A DNA stretch of 64,000 nt, from contig CM036231.1 of the NCBI GenBank assembly GCA_020631735.1, positions 4,677,831-4,741,830 of the forward strand. The letters are read 5' to 3'. Under the pieces are notes generated by a model. It worked only from the letters and a program-made list of their open reading frames with translations, made no database searches and was not told the origin of the DNA. Position numbers and translations under genes: made by a program. The stretch comes from Saccharum officinarum. Lineage: Eukaryota; Streptophyta; Magnoliopsida; Poales; Poaceae. This document shows positions 56,149 to 64,000 of this stretch, one piece after another (position 1 is the stretch's first letter; each line of letters begins with the position of its first letter).

Positions 56149-56588
56149 GACTACCCGCAGTGGGTACTCTAAAGCGATACTATAAAGCTTTAGAGTATGA
56201 ATATAGAGTAAAAACTGTTGCACTGGGTACTCTAAAACAATACTCTATCCTTTTTCTTACTCTATATTTAGAGTGGTACAGTGTTTACTCTATAGTGAGC
56301 AGTGGCGGGCCCCACTAGCTAAACAAAGGAAAAAATGCTATAACTCACAAACCAAAAATCCAAATTAAATTTCGATTGCACCATTAAATTCGTCTCAATA
56401 AATCCTTCAAAACTAGATCACACATGGATATATTTAGATAAAGTGACAAGTGGGTCCCACAGTGGATAGAGTGGATAGAGGATGATATAGAGGATGGATG
56501 AGTGCGGGAGAATTGAGTATAGAGGAGAGAATCTTGCTGACTAGGACGTATAGAGGATGAATATAGAGGTCCATGAGTGCGGATAGCT
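56149..56588. mobile_element. MITE or small DNA transposon, 440 bp, Tourist-like
   Basis: GACTACCCGCAGTGGGTACTC at the left is mirrored by GAGGTCCATGAGTGCGGATAGCT at the right (imperfect inverted ends). TAA is duplicated outside (56146-56148 and 56589-56591). The interior repeats TATAGAG(T/G)A and TACTCTA motifs on both sides. It is non-coding. Confidence 0.65.
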
Positions 56589-56887
56589 TAAAACCCTTAA
56601 TGTGCAGATCTATATACTAGTATAGATTCATGAAGTTGTTTTATTTATTATCTCTGCCAGCTCTTCATTTATGCTATTTCCTTCCCATACTGCCACATCC
56701 ACTGATCCACATGCTGGAAGAAGTGAAGATCGAGCTGTTGGCAACTGGCCGGGATTGTCGGTTCAACGGTGAATGTTAGGGGGGATACAAGAGAAATTGG
56801 GTCACTGGCATGATTGAGACTCTCCGTGCAAAGAGGACGGTGGACTCTAGCTGAACCGCGATAAACATGGGTTCAGTTGAATTTACA

Positions 56888-58054
56888 TGTGCTGCTGCAT
56901 TATCCCATGCCTCTCAATCCTATCGCATGAAACTATGCTCACTGCTAGTGCTAGATGGTAGGTGCAAGATTCTTGTGGCATAGCAAGAGAAACCAGGAAT
57001 CACCTCACATGGATTGTTGAATGTATGGTAGTAGTACGACACACTACCGGCAGCGAGGAACTCAGGAAAGCATTAGAGGGATCCCCAGTCTGTTTTTATA
57101 AGACTCGAGAAGCAGGGCAATATAATGCACTTGTTTTGACAAGGTTCCACACCACCATTCAGGCCAATTGATTTATGTCTGATCAGCTCCAGAAACACGT
57201 GGCCAAGGACACTCGAGTGACCTGAACTCTGCAGTTCAGTCATTCAGCGCTTCGTCGAGAAGTTTCCGGCCGGTAGACATCTGTGAGGAATGAAATTCAA
57301 ACGTGCAACCTGACAATCACGAAGGTCTTGACTCCATTGTAATTTTGCAAACCGTAGAACAACCAGAAGGGGTTCCTGCAGCTGCAAATACTTTTTTTAT
57401 GAACAGAGATAATTAGGTTGATTTGAAATTCGGTTTGCCTAGAAGGAGCTAGCTATCCTGCAAATTTAATTCATGTACTACGATTTGCCTCCATTTAGCA
57501 GTAGACCACTTCACTGGGTACGTCATTTTGTGAAGTTTGTCATTTATAAGAAAATTACTCTGGTCACAAAACATGTTATTGAGATATAAACATCAATAAC
57601 TTTTAAATTCTTGTCATTAACTTGTGCAAATATGGTATGGCAGGCCATGGCTAATTACGTAAGTATACATATCCTGACTCCTGAGAAGATGTCCAATCAA
57701 GTGAGTTTGCATTTGAGACATCTCAAACAGCCTCTCTTCAGGTTCACGTTTAGAGGAGGCGACTTTCTACGGTTCTTTTTTTGATGTCAACACCGGGGAG
57801 GATCGGGAGATCCTCACCTGAATTTTCATTCCACAGATACCGGGAGACCCGGTTGGTGGGGGCTAAAGTGCTGCCAAGTTACATAGTATGTGCAGAGGGG
57901 AGGATATATTACAGTGTGAAGATCCTATTCCAACTCTGTTCTAAAAAGGCGCCTCTGAATCTTGTGCAGAAACCATACAAAGGAAGCCGCCATTGGACTG
58001 GTATCTTCGTTGAACCATATTATCATAGTGCAATTGAGTTCAGCACAAGGTGGA
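56888..58054. repeat. Segmental duplication, copy B
   Basis: It matches 25785-26520 (first 690 bp) and 49606-49890 (57610-58035) in order and orientation. It is interrupted by a LINE tail at 57777-57937 and cut on the right by the insertion of the next gypsy element (58055). Confidence 0.8.
57777..57937 (-). mobile_element. 5'-truncated LINE 3' end
   Basis: On the minus strand it ends TCCCCGGTGTTGACATC plus a run of A (plus-strand T run 57776-57782). GTTCT is present at both edges (57772-57776 and 57938-57942). The uninterrupted target is seen in copy A at about 49773-49783 (CAGTTATAAAAAGGCAC), which lacks the insert. Only 3' UTR sequence remains. Confidence 0.75.
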
Positions 58055-58639
58055 TGTTGGGAATATTAACTCTGCCTAAAAAAACTCAGGCCTGAACTTT
58101 GGAGTACGAAAAATATTAAAATATCCTAACAAAATCTACTTGCAGGTAAAAGTATAGCGAAGGATGTATTTTGACTTCGTCGGACAAGATTCGACTTCGC
58201 CAAAAGAATGAATAAAAGGTGAAAGAAAAGATCAAGAGCAAAGGCAAAGACAAAGTTTTGGCTTCATCATCAAGAAATCAACTTCGCTTTTTGACTTCGT
58301 CGGCAAGAAATCAACTTCGCTGGACAGCGAAGTAGATAAGGAGGAAGAAATGACTAAGTCGAAAAGAGCAAGTTCACTGAAGAAGAGAAGATTGAACGTG
58401 AAAAAGGAGACCGAATCAGGAAGAAATGACCACTTCGCCCTTGCAGTAAATAAGGGTTGTAAATATTTTAGTCAGGGGTAAAATAGTCATTTTATGTAAA
58501 ATAAGAAGACTAGGGCCCTATAAATACCCCATCTGACATGTATAGTACAACCATGGAATAAATACAACTTTGACTTGCATCCGAAACATTTTAATGATTG
58601 TGTGAATTGTGTCACTTGACCTGAACTTTTCACCCAACA
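58055..58639 (+). repeat. 5' LTR of the gag-poor Tat-type element
   Basis: 585 bp, starting TGTTGGG and ending CCCAACA (perfect 7-bp inverted ends). It contains repeated GACTTCG(T/C) / CAACTTCGCT phrases (58170-58330) and a TATA box at 58519-58526. Confidence 0.85.
58519..58526 (+). promoter_or_regulatory. TATA box of the LTR
   Basis: TATAAATA in the sequence GGGCCCTATAAATACCCC, about 120 bp before the LTR end, as expected for the U3/R promoter. Confidence 0.7.
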
Positions 58640-58641
58640 TA

Positions 58642-58653
58642 TAGCGCCCATCG
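58642..58653 (+). other. Primer-binding site
   Basis: TAGCGCCCATCG begins two bases after the LTR. It resembles TGGCGCCCA-type sites matching the 3' end of a tRNA other than initiator Met (lysine-type, by memory). Confidence 0.5.
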
Positions 58654-58658
58654 TTTGT

Positions 58659-58937
58659 GTGTGCACTCAAAGATCTTCACAACCACAAGAAATGATTCCA
58701 AGATCATCACTATCATACAGCTATGGACCAATAGCAATTTATGATCCAAACCAATGGAGGCAAAATCAACAACAGCAAACAAACTTTCAAGCATCACAAC
58801 CCGAATCCTCTGTGGCAAACAGCAATCCACAAGGAAACAACAAACAAGAGAACTCTCCATCAACCTCAATGGCAAGCAAGGGAAGAATCATGATAATCAT
58901 TGGAGGAAATAGCATTGACCATGAAAACAACAACTAA
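58659..58937 (+). pseudogene. gag remnant (N-terminal, Gln/Asn/Ser-rich)
   Basis: This 92-codon ORF is Gln/Asn/Ser-rich and ends at an in-frame TAA (58935-58937). The same frame then continues through YFRRVNSISM directly into protease. The capsid core and zinc knuckle normally found in gag (several hundred residues) are absent, so most of gag was deleted or this is a gag-less subfamily. Confidence 0.6.
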
Positions 58938-58973
58938 AAGAAGAATTACTTTCGAAGAGTAAATTCTATCTCA

Positions 58974-59603
58974 ATGAAAGGCCCATACAAAATGACAAGA
59001 TGGTATCATCTACCAATCACATTTTCTAAAAAGGATTTACAATTGAAAGACTATCCACACATGGATGCAATGGTAGTTGAGGCCAATATTGACGGATGGG
59101 CTGTCTCAAAAATTCTAGTTGATGGTGGAAGTTCCGCAGACATCATATTCACAGCAACAATCGATGCCATGAAAATTGATCGTAAACTTTTAGGAAGAGC
59201 TGAACACCCACTATACGGCTTCGGTGGGAAACCAATTCACTCAATAGGAAGAATAGTTCTTCTAGTATCATTTGGAACAGTAAGCAATGCAAGAACAGAA
59301 CAAATTGCATTTAATGTGGTGGACATCCATTATCCCTATAACACACTTTTTGGAAGGGGAACTTTGAATGCATTTGAATCAGTAATAAGCTACTCTTACC
59401 TATGTATGAAGATGCCTGCGATAAACAGAGTTATCACAGTTCACGGAGACCAAACTGAAGCAAGAAACATTGAAAAAGAATACACTCCTGGTTGGAAAAA
59501 TGTTCATACAATCAAAGAAGAGAAAGAAGAAACAAAAAATACGAAGCCACAAGCAAAAGCTCAAGCAGTCAAAAAAACAAAAAAGTGCATCTTGACTCAT
59601 TAG
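58974..59603 (+). pseudogene. Tat-type aspartic protease
   Basis: The 209-codon ORF has ILVDGGSSADIIF as the active site (D-G-G in place of D-S/T-G, a variant seen in this lineage), then LYGFGGKPIHSIGRI and YNTLFGRGTLNAF. The Lys-rich tail ends in a frameshift in an A-rich run near 59570, after which pol continues in another frame (ORF from 59492). Confidence 0.85.
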
Positions 59604-60592
59604 TCCCAGACAAACGAGTAATCATAGGGACAGAACATTCCCAAGAAGAAGAAAATAGAATCTTAGAATTTCTTCGAAGCAACAAAGATGTCTTCGCATG
59701 GACGTCCAATGATTTAGGAGGAGTGAGCAGAGATATAATTGAGCACAAACTTGACATCAATCCAAATTTCAGACCCAAAAAACAGAAGCTGAGAAAGTTA
59801 GCAGAAGATAGAATTCAAGCTGCAAAAGCGGAAGTTCAAAGATTGCTAGATGTTAAAGTCATAAGAGAATTTTAATTCACAACTTGGCTAGCAAATATCG
59901 TCATGGTCAAGAAAAAGAATGAAAAATGGTGAATGTGTATCGATTTTACGGATCTCAACAAAGCATGTCCAAAAGATAACTTCCCACTACCAAGAATCGA
60001 CACACTAGTTGATCAAGCAGCTAGAAGTGAAATGCTAAGTTTTCTAGATTGCTTTTCTGGTTATCATCAAATCTGGATGAGAAAAGAAGATGAAGAATTC
60101 ACAAGTTTCATCACACCATTTGAAACATACTGCTTTGTAAGAATGGCAGATGAGCTTCGCAATGCAGGCACAATATTTGTCAGGATGACTTCAACAGTGC
60201 TAAAAAGTCAGATTAGCAAAAATTTTCTAGCTTATGTTGATGACATAGTTGTCAAGAGCAAGAAAAGACAAGATCATATTCAGGACCTCCAAGAAACATT
60301 CACAAATTTGAGGAAAGAAAATTTGAAACTAAACCCCAAAAAATGTATCTTTGGAGTTCAGAAAGGAAAGATCTTAGGCCGCATTGTATCAGCAAAAGGG
60401 ATAGATCCAAACCCAGACAAGGTTCAAGCAATTTTAAACATGAGAGTTCTTGAAAATATAAAAGATGTTCAAAAATTGACTGGAAGACTTGCAGCTTTAA
60501 ATAGATTTATCTCAAAATCAGCACAACGAAGCCTGCCAATATTTCAGACACTCAAAGGATCCAAAAGAGACTTCGTTTGGGGACCTTCGTAG
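59492..60592 (+). pseudogene. Tat-type reverse transcriptase
   Basis: One frame covers the lead-in (VFAWTSNDLGGVSRDIIEHKL, RPKKQKLRKL) and, after two stops (59873-59875 and 59930-59932), the RT core: CIDFTDLNKACPKDNFPLPR, LDCFSGYHQIWM, FVRMADELRNAGTIF, AYVDDIVVKSKK. The catalytic YVDD is intact. Most grass relatives have FGL where this copy reads ADEL, a likely damage point. The frame ends with a stop at 60590. Confidence 0.92.
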
Positions 60593-60639
60593 CAACATGT
60601 GTTTGAAGAAATAAAAAGTACCTTCTACAACTAAACACA

Positions 60640-61923
60640 TTGGCTTCACCAATACCAGAAGCAGATTTACTCCTATATGTCTCAGCCACAGAAACGGCAG
60701 TAAGTGCAGTACTAGTCCAACAACAAGAAAACAATCACTCAAAACAGGAAGTACCAGTTTACTATATCTCAGAAGCATTATCTGGATTAAAATCATACTA
60801 TTATGAGATTGAGAAAATTGCATACACAGTTTTAACAGCATCAAGAAAGTTGAAGCACTACTTTCAGGCTCACAAAATCAGAGTTCTCACAAATTACCCT
60901 CTGAAAGAAGTACTACAAAGTTGCAGAACAACGGGAAGACTGGGAAAATGGGCAGCAGAATTATCTCAACATTTCATAGAGTTTGAAAAGAGAACATCAA
61001 TAAAGTCTCAAGTTCTAGCAGATTTTATAGCAGATTGGACACCCTCCCAAAGTCCAAGCGAAGAAAAGAAGCAACCAGAATGGACAATATATTGCGATGG
61101 CGCATGGGGCTTCACAGGGGCTTGTGCAGCTGCAATAATTACTTCACCTTCAGGCATAAGAATGAAATATGCTGCAAGATTGGAATTTCAATGTACAAAT
61201 AACATAGCAGAATACAAAGTCGTTCTATTGGGACTTCGCAAAGCAAAAGTAATGGGAATACAAAGATTAATAATCAAAACATATTCGCAAATTGTAGTAG
61301 GACACATCGAAAAAGACTACAAAGCAAGAGACCCAGAATTAGCAAGATACTTGCAATTTCTCAGAGACCAAGAAAAACATTTTGAGGGTTTCACAGTCAA
61401 AAACATCTCAAGAAATGACAATTCAGATGCTGATGAACTAGCAAAAGCTGCAACACAAAATACAAGTCTCCCTCAAGATGTTTTCTATCAAATCTTGAAA
61501 CAGGCATCCATCAAAGCAGTACAAGTTACCCCCAGAGAAGTCCACATAATACCAAGTGAAGACTGGAGAGCCCCAATCATGGCCTACCTTCACGGACACT
61601 ATGAACCTGAAAATGAAGTCAATGACATAAGAATAAAGCAAAGAACGAGAAATTACAAGATCATCAACAATCAACTATACAAACAAGGAATATGTGCACC
61701 ATTACTCAAATACATATCAACAGAAGAAGGGAAAAAATTGCTATCAGAAATATACGAGGGAATTTGTGGCACACATCCTAGAGCAAGAACAATGGCAGGA
61801 AAAGCATTTCATCAGGGATTTTATTGGCCATTAGCCCAAAATAACAGCAAAGAAATCATTAAGTCTTGTCACAATTGCCAAATGTCTGCTAGCAAAACAA
61901 AGGCTCCAGCAACAAATTTATAA
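60640..61923 (+). pseudogene. RNase H, second RNase H-like domain and integrase zinc-binding region
   Basis: A 427-codon open frame, offset by a frameshift from RT. Order: connection/RNase H (residues about 1-110: YVSATETAVSAVL, SRKLKHYFQAHKI), ADFIADW, then the second RNase H domain (about 145-275: IYCDGAWGFTGACAAAII, NNIAEYKVVLLGL, NDNSDADELAKAA). The integrase zinc-binding part follows (about 360-420: GICGTHPRARTMAGKAFHQGFYW...CHNCQ, the HHCC finger). It ends in a frameshift/stop at 61921. Confidence 0.9.
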
Positions 61924-62789
61924 ACAATATAGAACCAACTTGGCCACTGGCAAGATGGGAAATCGACATCATAGGAAAATTTCCTACAGCACAAGAAAAC
62001 CTTCAATACGCAGTAGTAGCAGTGGAATATTTCACTAAGTGGATCGAAACTAAACCAGTGACAAACATGTCATCTTCCACAATGAAGAAATTTCTTTGGC
62101 AAAACATCATATGCCGCTTCGGAGTTCCAAGGCACATAACAGTAGATAATGGAACTCAATTTGACACCCAAAATTTCAGGGATTATTGTGAAAGTTTGGG
62201 AATTCAATTATGTTTCGCATCAGTAAAACACCCACAATCAAACTGTGCAGTTGAACGAGCAAATGGAATCATATGCACAGGAATATCAAAATGTCTAGTG
62301 GGGCTACCCAAAGGCAAATGGGTGGATGAGTTACCTAAAGTTGTTTGGGTACACAACACTACAGTTTCAAGATCAACAAACTTCACCCCATTCAAATTAC
62401 TTTATGGAGAAGAAGCAATAACACCTGAAGAGATACAATTTCAAGACCCAAGAACAAATATTGAAATAATAGATGAAGATAAACAAAAAACAAGCAAAGA
62501 TCTACTAGAAGAAGAAAGAATAAAAGCGATCCAGAATCTTGAGAAATACCAGAAGGAAACAAAAAGTTGGTACAATAAGAAAGTTAAACCAAGACAATTA
62601 TCACCAGGGGACTTCATCTTGAAAAAAAAAAGAAATGAATACATAATCGAAAAGTTTTAGCAAAAATGGGAAGGACCATATCTCATCACAAGAACCAACA
62701 AGCCGGGAGCATTTCACTTAGCAGATATGAGTGGGAAGAAAATCGATCACACATTCAACATTGAAGACCTACAAAGATATTACCCTTAG
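61924..62789 (+). pseudogene. Tat-type integrase catalytic core and C-terminus
   Basis: The frame runs from WEIDIIGKFP (first Asp) through TVDNGTQFDTQNF (second Asp) to HPQSNCAVERANG (catalytic Glu). It ends with a C-terminal KPRQLSPGDFIL ... KWEGPYLI module and a stop at 62787-62789. One in-frame TAG lies at 62658. The D-D-E triad is intact. Confidence 0.9.
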
Positions 62790-63100
62790 AATTTATTTTC
62801 ATTTTTTGTATAAAATAGATTAGTTTTTACATTCAAAAAGTTTCAATTCAAATGTAAACGAGCTGCACTCTTATTCCACTCAGGGGAAGCCCTTCACAGG
62901 CAGAGTGGTTTTTTAATGAGGCAGTCTCTATTGTAAATTCTCATCAAATATAAATGAAAAACTAGTCCCCCTAAATCTAAGTCTAAAGAGTACAAAAAGA
63001 GGGGCCGAAAAGTATACTAAAATATCGGCCAGAATAAACTAAAGTAGGTAGCATCATTTTTCGAACAAGCAAAAACTAATGCTAACCTATCTAAAACATA
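62790..63100. other. 3' untranslated start of the Tat-type element
   Basis: AT-rich, no ORF. It leads from the integrase stop into the tandem array. Confidence 0.5.
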
Positions 63101-63735
63101 AAGTCTACGCGTTACCTTCGCTAAAAAGTGAGGGGACGACATTTTCAAAATTCACTAAGGTGGATTATGACTTCAAAAAATAAATCTACGTGTTGCCTTC
63201 GCTAAAAAGTGAGAGGACGGCGTTTTCAAAATTCACTAAGGTGAATTATGACTTCAAAAACGAAGTCTACGCGTTGCCTTCGTAAAAAAAGTGAGGGGAC
63301 GGTGTTTTCAAAATTCATTAACGTGAATTATGACTTCAAAAACGAAGTCTACGCGTTGCCTTCGCTAAAAAGTGAGGAGACGGCATTTTCAAAATTCACT
63401 AAGGTGAATTATGACTTCAAAAACGAAATCTACACGTTGCCTTCACTAAAAAAATGTGGGGACGGCATTTTCAAAATTACACGTTGCCTTCGCTAAAAAG
63501 TGAGGGGACGACATTTTTAAAATTCACTAAGGTGAAATAATACTTCAAAAAAGAAGTCTTCACGTCACCTTCACTAAAAAATAAGGGGACGGACGTTTTT
63601 CAAAATTTACTAAGGCACATCATGACTTCTAAATGAAGTCTACGCGTTGCCTTCGCAAAAAAAAGCAAGGAACAGCGTTTTTAAATTCGCTAAGGTAAAA
63701 TTGGACTTCTAAGCAAAGGCTACGCGTTAACTTCG
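63101..63735 (+). repeat. 81-bp tandem repeat array in the element's 3' region
   Basis: Units begin AAGTCTACGCGTTGCCTTCGCTAA and contain GGGGACGGCxTTTTCAAAATTCACTAAGGTGAATTATGACTTC. Starts at about 63101, 63182, 63263, 63345 and 63426 give periods of 81-82 bp. A shortened unit at 63480, and units at 63554, 63636 and about 63713, are progressively degenerate. Because 81 is divisible by three, an 82-codon repetitive ORF (63248-63496) appears, which I consider non-coding. Tandem arrays in this hypervariable 3' region are documented for Tat-lineage elements. Confidence 0.93.
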
Positions 63736-63824
63736 CAGAGGAAAAAATCCAAGACAAGTTTTTATTAATTCCACTATGAAAACAAAATAATATATTACAT
63801 AATAGATTACAACAAAAGTTACAT

Positions 63825-64000
63825 TCATTCACTTTCTGAAGCAACAAAAAATGCAGCTTCGCTAATCAAATCCTCAACAACCCTATCTAACACTTGATCA
63901 ACTTTGCATCGTAGAAATTCTTCAGAGACAACTCGGTGAAGCACTCGAAGCACTCGAACATGATGACTAGAAAAATACAAAAACGCCACAATTACTTTAC
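63825..64000 (-). CDS. C-terminus of an antisense ORF of the Tat-type element (partial)
   Basis: On the minus strand an open frame enters from the window end and stops at 63825-63827 after about 57 codons. It reads a helical, charged tail with VLRVLHRVVSEEFLRCKVDQ, then VVEDLISEAAFFVASESE. AATAAAA-type signals follow downstream (near 63785 on the plus strand). Orientation and place, opposite to pol and beyond the tandem array, equal those of the antisense gene in the 32225-49544 element. Length and start are off-window, and no domain can be named from the tail. Confidence 0.5.
   Translation of the reverse strand, partial: KVIVAFLYFSSHHVRVLRVLHRVVSEEFLRCKVDQVLDRVVEDLISEAAFFVASESE

Larger units (their letters stand above)
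58055..64000 (+). mobile_element. Ty3/gypsy Tat-type LTR retrotransposon, gag-poor, 3' end off window
   Basis: Order on the plus strand: LTR (58055-58639), primer-binding site, a short gag remnant, protease, RT, RNase H with second RNase H-like domain, integrase, an 81-bp tandem array and the C-terminus of an antisense ORF at the window end. Protein motifs resemble those of the 32225-49544 element but are clearly another family. Damage is modest (three frameshifts and several stops), so it is younger than the other coding elements here. Confidence 0.9.

Noticed and set aside
63101..63735. CRISPR-like or protein-coding repeat array
   Set aside because: Units are contiguous 81-bp copies without distinct spacers, in a plant retrotransposon. 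The 82-codon ORF across them exists only because 81 is a multiple of three.

Overview
The window is intergenic DNA of a grass nuclear genome, probably a panicoid/Andropogoneae species of the sugarcane, Miscanthus or sorghum type. That placement is inferred from repeat families and was not checked by a search. Almost everything recognisable is a transposable element (TE), inserted one inside another. I found no intact host protein-coding gene. The only clear host-type gene is a decayed F-box pseudogene at 54244-55317 (minus).

Layout. 1-9329 (minus): a decayed Ty3/gypsy chromovirus (LTR, PBS, gag, protease, RT, RNase H, start of integrase; its other end lies left of the window). It is split by a 5.0-kb solo LTR (3244-8277, TSD GCGGA), and its LTR holds a 5'-truncated LINE tail (9061-9267, 15-bp TSD). 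9330-12816: a TATA-bearing GC island, a hAT-like MITE, a tRNA-derived SINE, short minisatellites, a CACTA remnant and a Helitron 3' end. 12817-24560 (minus): an L1-type LINE 3' fragment whose 3' UTR was hit by a complete CACTA element (12893-23858, TSD TAG). The CACTA carries broken tnpD-like and tnpA-like genes, subterminal repeats, a 200-nt near-perfect foldback, and a Sirevirus-type solo LTR (14806-16700, TSD CCACG). 24739-32150: low-copy sequence with MITEs and LTR scraps. 32225-49544 (minus): a 17.3-kb Tat-type Ty3/gypsy element with both LTRs and TSD ATAAG. It contains gag, protease, RT, RNase H, integrase and an antisense multi-exon gene. A second Sirevirus-type solo LTR (37857-43794, TSD CTTTC) interrupts its integrase and is itself interrupted by a second long solo LTR (39137-43079, TSD GCCAC). 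50279-52877: a gypsy deletion derivative lacking RT. 54244-55317: F-box pseudogene. 56149-56588: a MITE with TAA TSD. 58055-64000 (plus): another Tat-type gypsy element, lacking most of gag, with an 81-bp tandem array in its 3' region and the C-terminus of an antisense ORF running off the window end.

A diverged segmental duplication links 25785-26520 plus 49606-49890 (copy A, split by insertions) with 56888-58054 (copy B, carrying a LINE tail). Target-site duplications at nearly every boundary make the insertion order readable. The most unusual object is the foldback at 17244-17443 in the CACTA element: 92-bp arms, 16-nt loop, 14 arm differences of which 12 are G-U wobbles in the transposase-sense RNA. 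This is what a CACTA-borne small-RNA precursor would look like.
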